A stretch of 50,719 bases of DNA from CAZDVQ01 sp964508975 (GTDB lineage Bacteria; Bacteroidota; Bacteroidia; Chitinophagales; Saprospiraceae), in the NCBI GenBank assembly GCA_964508975.1, contig CAZDVQ010000031.1, positions 1-50,719 of the forward strand. The letters run 5' to 3'. The translations under genes and the position numbers were made by a program. Positions 24,632-32,965 of the stretch are shown one piece after another (position 1 is the stretch's first letter; every line of letters begins with the position of its first letter). Under the pieces are notes generated by a model that did no database searches, was not told where the DNA came from, and saw only the letters and a list, made by a program, of their open reading frames with translations.

Positions 24632-26044
24632 TTAATAGTGGCATTTTTGGCATTCCAAACCGCCGACTTCTTCAACGGTTACACCTGAACGCTTGCCTTC
24701 TTTAATTTCCCTGTGATACTTCTCAAATGATTCGTAGTAAGGGTTATCTGCAAACTTAACCTCTTGCTCACGGTGACAGTTGATACACCAGCCCATCGAG
24801 AGCGGAGAGTATTGCTTGAGTACAGTCATTTCCTCAACTGGACCATGACAAGTTTGGCACTGCAAGCCACCTGCAACCACGTGTTGTTGGTGGTTGAAGT
24901 ATACGTGGTCTGGCATGTTGTGGATACGGATCCATTCAACTGGTTTGAATGCCATAGCCATCGCTTTGTCAACCTGTGCTTTAACGGTAGAAGCAGCACG
25001 TTTTTCGTCAACACCTGCATCTACATATACTTTGCTCAACCAGTTTGAGAATGATTTGCGTACATCCTTCATGGTCACACTGTCCATGTCGAAATACTTA
25101 CCATCCTCCGGGTTGAAACCACTGGCAGCATAAATTTTCAAGATTTCAGCGCTAGATGCACCTTTATCCATTGGTTTTTCATGCTCACCTTGTTTCACCG
25201 CAGCGTGGCAGTTCATACAAGTGTTGGTACCCGGAATAGACGAGTGCTTAGAGCGACGGGCACTATCGTGGCAGTATTGGCAATCAATTTTATGCTTGCC
25301 AGCGTGGATAGCGTGCGAGAAGTTAATAGGTTGCTCAGGTTCGTAGTTCTGTTGGCGACCTAATTTGATAGCGTTATTGATGGTCAAGAACGCACCAACA
25401 ACTACCAAGATAAAGGTAGCGATACCCATAACCGTTTTGCTGGTCAATTGCTCCAACACGGTTGGGCGAACACCTGGATTTTCACCAGCTTTAACTTTCG
25501 ACAAGTGGTTCAAGTTGCCCACGATGCGCGAAAGGATGAAGGCCAGCGCTGCTAAAACCAAAAACAACACACCAATAATCAATTGATTGTTGGGTGAAGT
25601 ATATTCGGGTTCTGCAGCAGTTCCTGTAGCAGCAGCATCACCTTCAGCAGGTTTAGCACCGCCAGCAGCCTGGAAACGGATGTAAGTCAACATGGCGTCG
25701 ATTTCCTCGTCCGTGAGGTTCGGGTACAAGTTCATCTTGGTTGGCTTGTACTCGTTCCACAAAGCAACGGCACGTGGGTGGCCAGCTTCAATCATGGCCG
25801 TGGAGTTACGGATCCAAGCGTAGAGGTCAGCTTTATTGTCCCAACGTTCTTCAACACCAGCCAGGGCGGGGCCAGTTAACTTTGTCTTCATGTTGGCAGC
25901 ATGGCAGCCATTACAGGCGTTCTTGCTAAACAACTCTTTACCCTTTTGTACGAGCGCTGCGTCTTCTTCAGCATGAAGATTCAATGTTGGCGCAGTGGCC
26001 AAGAACAACAGCAATACACAGGAAATCAGCCGATTGAGTGTCAT
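24632..26044 (-). CDS. actA: Alternative Complex III multiheme cytochrome ActA (six heme sites)
   Basis: 470 residues. The signal peptide ends near LHA|EED (residue 25). An N-terminal monoheme domain has 'CNGCH' (44-48). A Pro/Ala linker and two membrane helices (about 154-173 and 206-222) follow, then the pentaheme domain with CxxCH at 255-259, 276-280, 396-400, 420-424 and 465-469, the last one residue from the C-terminus. A fused monoheme domain plus pentaheme part is common in Bacteroidota ActA. It carries electrons towards the oxidase. First gene of the block, behind a good promoter at 26085-26114. Confidence 0.95.
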   Translation of the reverse strand: MTLNRLISCVLLLFLATAPTLNLHAEEDAALVQKGKELFSKNACNGCHAANMKTKLTGPALAGVEERWDNKADLYAWIRNSTAMIEAGHPRAVALWNEYKPTKMNLYPNLTDEEIDAMLTYIRFQAAGGAKPAEGDAAATGTAAEPEYTSPNNQLIIGVLFLVLAALAFILSRIVGNLNHLSKVKAGENPGVRPTVLEQLTSKTVMGIATFILVVVGAFLTINNAIKLGRQQNYEPEQPINFSHAIHAGKHKIDCQYCHDSARRSKHSSIPGTNTCMNCHAAVKQGEHEKPMDKGASSAEILKIYAASGFNPEDGKYFDMDSVTMKDVRKSFSNWLSKVYVDAGVDEKRAASTVKAQVDKAMAMAFKPVEWIRIHNMPDHVYFNHQQHVVAGGLQCQTCHGPVEEMTVLKQYSPLSMGWCINCHREQEVKFADNPYYESFEKYHREIKEGKRSGVTVEEVGGLECQKCHY

Positions 26045-26084
26045 ATAATGTCAGCGTTTTGTCAAATTTTGCCTTAAAACGGTG

Positions 26085-26114
26085 CAAATTTATTGCATCG
26101 CCCAATCATTACAA
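26085..26114 (-). promoter_or_regulatory. actA: Promoter of the act-cox block (TTG, 19 bp, TAAATTTG)
   Basis: On the minus strand TTG (26114-26112) and TAAATTTG (26092-26085) are 19 bp apart, a full match to the Bacteroidota consensus. The transcript would start near 26078, giving a leader of about 35 nt to the actA ATG at 26044. Confidence 0.65.
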
Positions 26115-26306
26115 AGCTTTTGCGAATATTCCTCACTATTTAGACAAAGTCTACACAGCATTCCTAATCGTTAAGGTTTCGTTAATGTTTGGAGCGCAAA
26201 GATATGCAACGCACGCATAGTAATATAGCCTATGTGTAATTTATAATTGGTATAAGTAAACACAGCCCTTTTACCAAGCCAACAAGATTAACTATCTTGC
26301 AGCTCT

Positions 26307-27218
26307 ATGGAGCATCTCGATCAAATAAAAGTAAATTTCAGCGATGATAACTTGCTGTGGCTCAACGTTATACTAGCCATGGTCATGTTCTCAGTAGCTA
26401 TTGAAATCAAGTGGGCCGACTTTAAAGCGGTGTTCGCCGCCCCTAAAAAAATTGTGGTCGGGCTCATATCGCAGTTTATTTTTTTACCCCTCCTCACCAT
26501 TTTGCTCATCATGGTGTTACCCCTCCACCCTAGCGTGGCCTTGGGCATGGTCATGATAGCCGTTTGCCCCGGTGGTAGCTCCTCCAATTTCCTAACGGTT
26601 TTGGCCAAGGGCAACGTGGCCTTGTCGGTCAGCCTTACCGCCGTTTCAACGCTCATCGCAGGCTTCATGATTCCCGCCGGATTTTACTTTTGGGGCCGTG
26701 TACCCAGCCTCACGGCACCCTTGATTAAATCTTTGAACATCGACTTCTGGAGTATGCTCCAACTCTCCTTTTGGCTCCTTTTGTTGCCCTTAATTTTAGG
26801 TATGAGCCTGGCCCATTTCAAGCCTCAACTTGCCAAACGCCTTAGTTCACCGCTGCAAAAGCTATCGCTAGGCGTATTCCTGGTGCTCATCATCGGGGCA
26901 TTTGCGGCAAATTTTAAATTATTCACGCAGTTATTCCACATTGTATTCTGGACGGTACTGATACACAATGGTTTAGCCCTGCTGATAGGTTATGGTTTTG
27001 CCCGCGGCATGAAACTCCCCGAGGCCGATGCGCGTACCATCGCCATCGAGACTGGCATTCAAAACACGTCCATCGGGCTGGCTTTAATATTTAATTTCTT
27101 TCCCAACATGGGCGGCATGGCCATCATAGTGGCCTGGTGGGGCATCTGGCACCTGATATCGGGCCTGGGCCTAAGTTATTTTTTCAGGCGACGACTGAAG
27201 GTGGGTGAAGATGGGTAA
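26307..27218 (+). CDS. Bile acid:sodium symporter (BASS/SBF) family transporter
   Basis: 303 residues, nine to ten helices. 'GMVMIAVCPGGSSSNFLTVLAKGNVALSVSLTAVST' (about 82-117) is the family signature, with the Gly/Ser/Asn-rich crossover that binds sodium. 'DARTIAIETGIQNTSIGLALIF' (about 240-261) is the second crossover. The family moves organic anions (bile acids, pantoate, 2-keto acids) with Na+; in an environmental bacterium the substrate is open. It is divergent from actA and alone on its strand, followed by an AT-rich spacer and the mobile-element region. No link to respiration is evident. Confidence 0.9.
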   Translation: MEHLDQIKVNFSDDNLLWLNVILAMVMFSVAIEIKWADFKAVFAAPKKIVVGLISQFIFLPLLTILLIMVLPLHPSVALGMVMIAVCPGGSSSNFLTVLAKGNVALSVSLTAVSTLIAGFMIPAGFYFWGRVPSLTAPLIKSLNIDFWSMLQLSFWLLLLPLILGMSLAHFKPQLAKRLSSPLQKLSLGVFLVLIIGAFAANFKLFTQLFHIVFWTVLIHNGLALLIGYGFARGMKLPEADARTIAIETGIQNTSIGLALIFNFFPNMGGMAIIVAWWGIWHLISGLGLSYFFRRRLKVGEDG

Positions 27219-27318
27219 TAATGGGTAAAGGTTGCTAAACTAGCTAAAACGCTAAAATTCAAAAATCGCTAAAATTAGCATAAGGCTGTTTTTGCTAAAA
27301 GCGAAATTAGCGAAAATT
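27219..27318. other. AT-rich spacer with repeated gctaaaa words
   Basis: The word gctaaa/gctaaaa occurs about six times between 27232 and 27302, together with its complement ttagc, giving several weak palindromes such as gctaaaattagc. It has no gene. It may mark the edge of the duplicated repeat that starts at about 27319. Confidence 0.4.
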
Positions 27319-27495
27319 CAAAAAATCAAAAATTGCTAATCCAAAGTCATTTTATCATTTACTCATTTTATCATTTATTCCTTGGGGGCCTCCGCCGCTG
27401 CGCGGCGGCGCTACGCTACGGGTTCGCTACTCGCTCATACCTTGGGGCTATGCCCCTGCGGTACGTCCTACGGCCGCCCTTCGCATCGCTAGGCC
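27319..27495 (+). repeat. Direct repeat DR1, left copy (contains GC-rich repeat R5)
   Basis: 177 bp that recur at 30768-30945 with only a handful of differences. It comprises an AT-rich part (ctaatccaaagtcattttat, at 27335-27354) and a variant GC-rich multi-hairpin repeat (R5, from 27384) with CCGCCGCTGCGCGGCGG, GGGTTCGCTACTCGCTC, TTGGGGCTATGCCCCTG and a CATCGCTAGGCC end. The two copies bracket the truncated-adhesin/645-aa cassette. Confidence 0.85.
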
Positions 27496-27540
27496 GAACA
27501 GTGTTCTGGCCTGCCTTAATTGATTCCCTTTTCATGGTGA

Positions 27541-28290
27541 TTTACCACCCCGTCTGCGCTACGTGGCGTTAAACGCCACCTGCGCATCCACCCCTCCTTT
27601 GCATGGCTACGATTAGGACACATTTTTTGCTAGAGGTACTTGAAAAGAATTTTTACAAAACTGGCAGGTAAAAAAGGATTGGCCTTGACGGACGAGCCGC
27701 CCGGAAAATCAGGCCATAAAACCGTATAAAAGCCCAAACTGTTTGAGCGTTTGCAGGCCAGCACGGGGCTTTCCAGCCAGTAAACGTATCGAAAAGTTAT
27801 AGGAAAGGCACTCGCGAGTTTTTGGGATTTAGGTTTTATGGCCTGGTTTTCAGGCTCGGGCGTCACAGCCTTGATTTTTTGGTTCTTTTGTATCAAGACA
27901 AAAGAACGAAGAAAAATAATTCCACTGGTTTACGTGCTAGAACAACTTAACGAACGGCTACCGTTCCGTGGCGATTTCTGTATCGTATCTGCCAAGCGGC
28001 TTGCCGCCACGGGTTTTCTGTTGTCGCCTTAAACCCCGGGTTGCGCTGCGCTTACCCGCGGCTACCAAAAGGGGCTGCCCGGAGGGCAGCTTTTGTCTAT
28101 ACATGCCCTTAAACTACCAGCATCAAAAAATGTGTCCTAATCGTAGCCTTTGCATGGAGGGGAGTCTAGGCCTTGCTATATATTATTGATAATCAATTAA
28201 ATATAAGATAAGTTAAATTCCCCTCCATGCAAAGGAGGGGTAGATGCAAGCGCAACGCAACGCGTGTAGCGCAGCAGACGGGGTGGTAAA
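27541..28290. mobile_element. ~200 bp palindromic element (MITE-like) split by a 540 bp insertion
   Basis: Ends are TTTACCACCCCGTCTG at 27541-27556 and its complement at 28275-28290. The homology continues inwards: GCATCCACCCCTCCTTTGCA on the left matches, inverted, the segment around 28217-28245. Without the 540 bp insertion and its duplicated target the element would be about 199 bp. No transposase is encoded. Similar arms are, as I recall, dispersed in other bacterial genomes, but I could not check this. Confidence 0.65.
27607..28146. mobile_element. 540 bp element with 23 bp terminal inverted repeats and 11 bp target duplication
   Basis: Perfect inverted repeats lie at 27607-27629 (CTACGATTAGGACACATTTT..) and 28124-28146. 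The 11 bp CCTTTGCATGG occurs directly outside both ends (27596-27606 and 28147-28157), as a target-site duplication. Inside, CAGGCCATAAAACC (27710-27723) and its complement (27832-27845) form a long dyad. An 88-codon open frame (27630-27896, minus) lacks coding character and no transposase domain is present, so it is a non-autonomous element. An 11 bp duplication would fit some IS4-type groups. Confidence 0.85.
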
Positions 28291-28339
28291 AAATAATGCT
28301 GTTGGCAATAAACTAGAACCAATCAATCCTGCCTACCGC

Positions 28340-28361
28340 GGGCGCACACTCAGGTGCGCCC
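28340..28361 (-). terminator. Hairpin 3' of the 645-aa gene (possible terminator, no T-run)
   Basis: GGGCGCAC (28340-28347) pairs with GTGCGCCC (28354-28361) around a 6 nt loop, 7 bp past the stop codon at 28369. On the minus strand no U tract follows, so intrinsic termination would be weak. It may act as an mRNA 3'-end stabiliser. Confidence 0.4.
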
Positions 28362-28368
28362 CTGCAAC

Positions 28369-30306
28369 CTAATCCCTAATAACTAACAACTTGGAAATAC
28401 CTCTTCTTCCATCCGCCAGTACCAGCTCCACGAGGTAGAGGCCCGGCGGCAAGCCCGCGAGGTCTAGTTGGCCTTTTGATTGAGCAATGCTTTGTGTTTT
28501 GAGCAGCTCGCCCCGACTGCTATACAACAAGGCTTGGGCTATCTCCGCGCCTTGCGCGTACACCGTTACCGCATTGCTGGCCGGGTTGGGGTACAACTGC
28601 ACCGATACAGGCTGGCTGGCCACCGTACCTACCGAGCTGATGCCATTGCCCGTTAAACGAACCCTTACCACGCCGTAGTTGCTGTGTAGCTCAAGCGTGT
28701 CTTCCACGTAGCCAGAGGCCGTGGGCGAGAACGTTACATCGTAGTGCAAGGTATCATACTTGGGCAACATGGTAGGCAATACCAAGCTACTGCTGAACAC
28801 ACCCGTGGCCTGCCGGTACTGCAAGGTATCCAAGCTGGCCGGGTAGCCCACCCGCGATACCACGTCTATACCCAGCGTGGCACTGCTGCCCGCCTCCACC
28901 TGGCCAAAGTCTAGCCAGTAGCTATTGCTTTGCAAACTGCTTAAACCCAGCGTATCGCAAGCGCTACCGGTCAAGGCACCAAGGCGGTAGTGGGGGTGGT
29001 TAGGCAACGAGACCCCCGTGAAAACGGGTAAATACCTCGATAACCAGTTCAGGTTACAAGCTGAACCAAGGCTATCAGGGGATTCCAGCGCACTTAACAC
29101 GTAGCCACTCGAAGGGTGGAAATACAGCTTGTCGTCGAGGCCTAGATTCATTTTGTAGAACCAGTTGTAGTTATATTGTAACCCGTACGACGGGTGTTGA
29201 TAATCCAAGCCCGTTCTTACATCTGGTATTAATTGTTCACTATTTAATATATCATTAAGGCTTTTCTTTCTAAAGTCATATTGATGGAGACCAGTTGTCG
29301 ATGCTACATAAAGAACCTTTGAAGAAGCACTAAATGCCATAGACAAAGGTTCTGAATTTACCCCTAGATTGGGAACCCAGCTCAATTCGTCCGAAAGGAC
29401 TCCTGTACCTCTATCAAATTGGAACATACTCACAAAATCATTACCTTGTGCCCACCCATTTGAACGGCCATAAATATTGCCATCGGGTGAAAAAACTGGT
29501 AAAAACTCTTCCGGGCGATAAGGGTGTCCCACAAAATCCCCGATGCATTGTTTCCCGTTGTACACAAGCCCACTGGGATCCAGCAGCAAACGGTAGTAGC
29601 AGTTGTTGTTGAAGCCAGGTTGTATAATCCACCAGTCCCGCCCATTTGCATGCCGGCAGGCAGCTAACCCACCACCCGACAAGGTTTCGGCAGGGGGTAT
29701 AGCTAAAGGCAGGTCCCGCACTACCACGCTGCCCCTCCCCCCATTAGTATTCATATCAATCAAGTGCTGCCGGAAGCCCGCGTTACGCAACACGTAACCA
29801 CCTAGCGAGGCCACGTAGTACGGCACCAACACCTGCTCCAAGTATATATATTGCCCAGGGTGCCCAGGCCAGGGCAGCACCATTATATTGCCCGAAGCAT
29901 AAACCCAGGCGGTTTGCTGCACGGTGTCCACCAAAAAATCTTCCATATACATGAAACTCAAACTATCGCCGCCTGGCATCAGGTTACCCGTGGAGTCTAT
30001 GATCTTCCGGCCATCGGTGCTAAATATATATTCACCAGCCTCGTTGCTCATACTGATGTGGCTTGAACCAAGTGTAAAGTCATACATACTATCGCAGCGC
30101 GTTACCACCTGGTTCGTGTTAAAGTCAACCCCCCCCATTCCTCCTCTATAATATATTTGCTGGGGGGGGGGGTAAGTACTACAGTAGGATGCAGCGAATG
30201 TAGGTGTGCCTCCTTCATAAAAAAACCAATGGACATCATGTTTTTGGGCCTGAAGTGTTTGCAATAAGGTCATTAATCCTACAAGGCTCATTATCTTCAT
30301 TTTCAT
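28369..30306 (-). CDS. Secreted beta-propeller/ASH-domain protein with T9SS sorting domain (copy 2)
   Basis: 645 residues. Signal peptide 1-20 (LLQTLQA|QK). Residues about 30-430 look like a beta-propeller ('ACRHANGRDWWIIQPGFNNN', 'PVFSPDGNIYGRSNG', 'MAFSASSKVLYVAS'). About 440-555 is a choice-of-anchor-D/ASH-like domain ('LDFGQVEAGSSATLGIDV', 'VTFSPTASGYVEDTLEL'). The end is a type A T9SS sorting domain ('VQLYPNPASNAVTVYAQG', 'GLYLVELVLADG'). It is a paralogue of the 31040-32965 gene; the last ~200 codons are nearly identical at DNA level. Codons 46-48 lie in a run of eleven C and codons 57-58 in a run of eight G, both currently in frame. It follows the adhesin remnant by 7 bp. Ligand unknown. 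Confidence 0.85.
   Translation of the reverse strand: MKMKIMSLVGLMTLLQTLQAQKHDVHWFFYEGGTPTFAASYCSTYPPPQQIYYRGGMGGVDFNTNQVVTRCDSMYDFTLGSSHISMSNEAGEYIFSTDGRKIIDSTGNLMPGGDSLSFMYMEDFLVDTVQQTAWVYASGNIMVLPWPGHPGQYIYLEQVLVPYYVASLGGYVLRNAGFRQHLIDMNTNGGRGSVVVRDLPLAIPPAETLSGGGLAACRHANGRDWWIIQPGFNNNCYYRLLLDPSGLVYNGKQCIGDFVGHPYRPEEFLPVFSPDGNIYGRSNGWAQGNDFVSMFQFDRGTGVLSDELSWVPNLGVNSEPLSMAFSASSKVLYVASTTGLHQYDFRKKSLNDILNSEQLIPDVRTGLDYQHPSYGLQYNYNWFYKMNLGLDDKLYFHPSSGYVLSALESPDSLGSACNLNWLSRYLPVFTGVSLPNHPHYRLGALTGSACDTLGLSSLQSNSYWLDFGQVEAGSSATLGIDVVSRVGYPASLDTLQYRQATGVFSSSLVLPTMLPKYDTLHYDVTFSPTASGYVEDTLELHSNYGVVRVRLTGNGISSVGTVASQPVSVQLYPNPASNAVTVYAQGAEIAQALLYSSRGELLKTQSIAQSKGQLDLAGLPPGLYLVELVLADGRRGISKLLVIRD
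30129..30172 (-). repeat. Homopolymer tracts C11 and G8 near the 5' end of the 645-aa gene
   Basis: On the coding strand a run of eleven C (plus strand G, 30162-30172) encodes Pro46-48, and a run of eight G (plus strand C, 30129-30136) encodes Gly57-58. A gain or loss of one base in either tract would shift the frame within the first 60 codons. The paralogous gene lacks both tracts. Confidence 0.9.
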
Positions 30307-30313
30307 AGTATAT

Positions 30314-30778
30314 TTATTTAGCGATGATAAACTTTAAGCTTTTTAACGCGCCTGATTCAAGGTGTAGCTCCAGTATGTAAAGCCCGTTTTCCAGCCAGCC
30401 CATATCAAGCTCAATCCAAGTAGCTGCCCCTTTTAGAACTTTACTAGGTACAATTACACGCCCCGTGTTATCTAGCACGCAGTATGATTTAACTAGCTCT
30501 GGGCTACTTACCGTCAGCCAGTTACTGCTTGGTACCGGGTAAACTTGATAGTCTTTCTCCAAGGGGGCATGCCCTTCCCTCAGTTGCAGCCCTTGCCCCA
30601 TGCATACCTCCTCGTCGGTATATAGTTCATCAACCCGGCTGGCATAAATACTACGGGCCAGGTAAATACCTGGGCCGGCGGTCACGGGGCATTGATCAAC
30701 GATGCATCCTCCTGCCATAAACGTTCGTTTGTCCAAAGATAAACAAAGTTTACAAAAAGCTAAAGCGCAAAAAATCAA
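30314..30778 (-). pseudogene. 3' remnant of a second giant adhesin gene
   Basis: A 154-codon frame whose last ~130 codons (from about 30714) are homologous to the end of the giant adhesin: 'QCPVTAGPGIYLARSIYASR' matches 'QCPIVAGPGIYTARLVFGS', 'LYTDEEVCMGQGLQLREG' matches 'VYQDEQVCLDAGILLREA', and a T9SS-type end follows ('VYPVPSSNWLTV', 'GLYILELHLESG'). The first ~20 codons are AT-rich, lie at the junction with direct repeat DR1 and have no signal peptide. The rest of the gene is lost. It sits in front of the 645-aa gene just as the intact adhesin sits in front of the 641-aa gene, so it is the scar of a duplicated two-gene cassette. Confidence 0.8.
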
Positions 30779-30945
30779 AAATCGGCTAATCCAAAGTCAT
30801 TTTATCCTTTACTCATTTTATCATTTATGCTTTGGGGGCCTCCGCCGCTGCGCGGCGGCGCTACGCTACGGGTTCGCTACTCGCTCATACCTTGGGGCTA
30901 TGCCCCTGCGGTACGGCCTACGGCCGCCCTTCGCATCGCTAGGCC
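30768..30945 (+). repeat. Direct repeat DR1, right copy (contains GC-rich repeat R6)
   Basis: 178 bp nearly identical to 27319-27495 in the same orientation. Differences are few, for example tttatccttt for tttatcattt and gtacggccta for gtacgtccta. It lies between the stop of the 641-aa gene (31040) and the broken 5' end of the adhesin remnant (about 30715), exactly at the deletion or duplication joint. Confidence 0.85.
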
Positions 30946-31039
30946 ATTCGATAGTTATGAGGGCTGAGAGCAGAGTGGAGTGGGTAAAAGTCATCCTCAT
31001 ATCATCATTTCCTAACCCCTAAAACTTGCAACCTAATCC

Positions 31040-32965
31040 CTAATAATTAATAACTAATAACTTGGAAATGCCTCTTCTTCCATCCGCCAGTACCAGCTCC
31101 ACCAGGTAGAGGCCAGGTGATAGGCCCGCGAGGTCCAGTTGGCCTTTTGATTGAGCAATGCTTTGTGTTTTGAGCAGCTCGCCCCGACTGCTATACAACA
31201 AGGCTTGGGCTATCTCCGCGCCTTGCGCGTACACCGTTACCGCATTGCTGGCCGGGTTGGGGTACAACTGCACCGATACAGGCTGGCTGGCCACCGTACC
31301 TACCGAGCTGATGCCGTTGCCCGTTAAACGCACCCTTACCACGCCGTAGTTGCTGTGCAGCTCCAGGGTATCTTCCACGTAGCCAGAGGCCGTGGGCGAG
31401 AAGGTTACATCATAGTGCAAGGTATCATACTTGGGCAACATGGTAGGCAAGGCCAAGCTACTGCTGAATACACCCGTGCCCTGCCGGTACTGCAAGGTAT
31501 CCAGGCTGGCCGGGTAGCCCACCCGCGATACCACATCTATACCCAGGGTGGCACTGCTGCCCGCCTCCACCTGGCCAAAGTCTAGCCAGTAGCTGGTGCT
31601 TTGCAGGCTGCTTAAACCCAGCGTGTCGCAAGCGCTACCCGTCAAGGCACCCAGGCGGTAGTGGGGGTACAGGGGAATCGTTAGCCCTGTCCAGGTAAGC
31701 AAGGGGACACTAAACCTATCAAACTGGCAAGCTTGTCCTGGATTATCGGGAGATAGAATGCGCTTCAACCACAGTGCACTCGCTGCTGGTGCTATGATTA
31801 TAGACCCGTCCGGGGCAAGTTGCATCCAGCCAATTCCCTCTACAAATGGTATTGTACCATACAAAGGGTGGACCGTTGACCAAACACCCAGCAATGTGTC
31901 TATTTCAACGCGGCTATTTTTTATATCGATCACATCCGGGTTATCAATACTGTATTGGTAGATGTTCGCCATGTTCGTCACGTACAAATATTTACTGGAA
32001 GGAGAGAAACATACTCCTCCAATTCCAATGCCTATATTGATTTCGCCTTCAATACCATCTATGAGCCTCTGGTTGGTCAACAAACCCGAGCACCTATCAA
32101 AATCATACAGCTTCACCCCGATCGTAGCGGTGTAACGGGCATACAACTCCCCGTTGGGAGAGAATATAGCCTGGCCCGAAATATCGTAAAAAGTATCCTG
32201 CTCGGGGAAACATTGTACTTGCACGTAATGCAAACCCGTACTATCAAGCAATACACTATGGTAACACCCATTGCGCAAGCCTGGTTGTATTACCCACCAG
32301 TCACGCCCGTTGGCATGTTTACAGGCCATCAAGTTTGATACTCCCAGCTTGCTGGCTGGGGTAGGGATGGGAACGTTTTTTTCCACCACGCCACCTAGCC
32401 CCCCATTCAGGTTCATATCAATTTTGGTATAATACAAGGCCGTAGTATAAACGGTAGAATCTATACCCAATGAATCATAATCAATAACCTGATGCAACAA
32501 ATAATACACACTTGTTTCGCCCGGGGATGCTAAACACAGCAAGGTATTGTATGCCGCATAAAAGGAGGGGTACAGGTCAGCATATTGCCCGGGGTTTAAA
32601 CTATCCCCGTTAAGCATGGTGTGCCCACTCGTGTCAATTATCCGTAGCCCGTTGGTATGGAAAATCAAGTTTCCCCCGGCATCGCTCATGGTCAACATGG
32701 CTCTAGTCAGCAGGTAAGGAAACATGCTGTCGCAGCGGGCGAAGGTTTCCAGGGTATCCTGGTCAAACATGTAACCAGCGAGACCGAAAACCCTGCGCTG
32801 CGAAAATGCGTTAAATCCTATGATTTCGTTCGAGTCACAGGCCGACGCGGAAATCGAGTCAACGTAGTTGGTTCCCTGGTAAAACAAAGCGTTATTATCA
32901 TACCGCTGCCCTTGCAGCGGTATGATAAACAACAACGACATGGTCAATATTATGTACTTCATCAT
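31040..32965 (-). CDS. Secreted beta-propeller/ASH-domain protein with T9SS sorting domain (copy 1)
   Basis: 641 residues. Signal peptide 1-20 ('YIILTMSLLFIIPLQGQ'). Same architecture as the 645-aa protein: propeller-like part ('ACKHANGRDWWVIQPGLRNG', 'AIFSPNGELYARYTA', 'CFSPSSKYLYVTN'), ASH-like domain and T9SS type A sorting domain. The N-terminal ~430 residues are only moderately similar to the paralogue, while the last ~200 are almost identical. Its ATG overlaps the stop of the giant adhesin in ATGA (32962-32965), so translation is coupled and the two proteins are probably made together, perhaps as surface partners. No poly-C tract is present here. Confidence 0.87.
   Translation of the reverse strand: MMKYIILTMSLLFIIPLQGQRYDNNALFYQGTNYVDSISASACDSNEIIGFNAFSQRRVFGLAGYMFDQDTLETFARCDSMFPYLLTRAMLTMSDAGGNLIFHTNGLRIIDTSGHTMLNGDSLNPGQYADLYPSFYAAYNTLLCLASPGETSVYYLLHQVIDYDSLGIDSTVYTTALYYTKIDMNLNGGLGGVVEKNVPIPTPASKLGVSNLMACKHANGRDWWVIQPGLRNGCYHSVLLDSTGLHYVQVQCFPEQDTFYDISGQAIFSPNGELYARYTATIGVKLYDFDRCSGLLTNQRLIDGIEGEINIGIGIGGVCFSPSSKYLYVTNMANIYQYSIDNPDVIDIKNSRVEIDTLLGVWSTVHPLYGTIPFVEGIGWMQLAPDGSIIIAPAASALWLKRILSPDNPGQACQFDRFSVPLLTWTGLTIPLYPHYRLGALTGSACDTLGLSSLQSTSYWLDFGQVEAGSSATLGIDVVSRVGYPASLDTLQYRQGTGVFSSSLALPTMLPKYDTLHYDVTFSPTASGYVEDTLELHSNYGVVRVRLTGNGISSVGTVASQPVSVQLYPNPASNAVTVYAQGAEIAQALLYSSRGELLKTQSIAQSKGQLDLAGLSPGLYLVELVLADGRRGISKLLVINY

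Noticed and set aside
26045..26306. A riboswitch or sRNA between actA and the symporter gene
   Set aside because: Only a promoter for actA and AT-rich sequence are visible; I found no conserved aptamer pattern or strong hairpin.
27630..27896. 88-codon frame in the 540 bp element, considered as a transposase fragment
   Set aside because: It has no DDE-type or helix-turn-helix motif and covers the element's internal dyad, so it is unlikely to be coding.
30129..30172. Homopolymer tracts taken as proof that the 645-aa gene is broken
   Set aside because: With eleven C and eight G the frame is continuous from signal peptide to sorting domain, so the gene is intact in this sequence.
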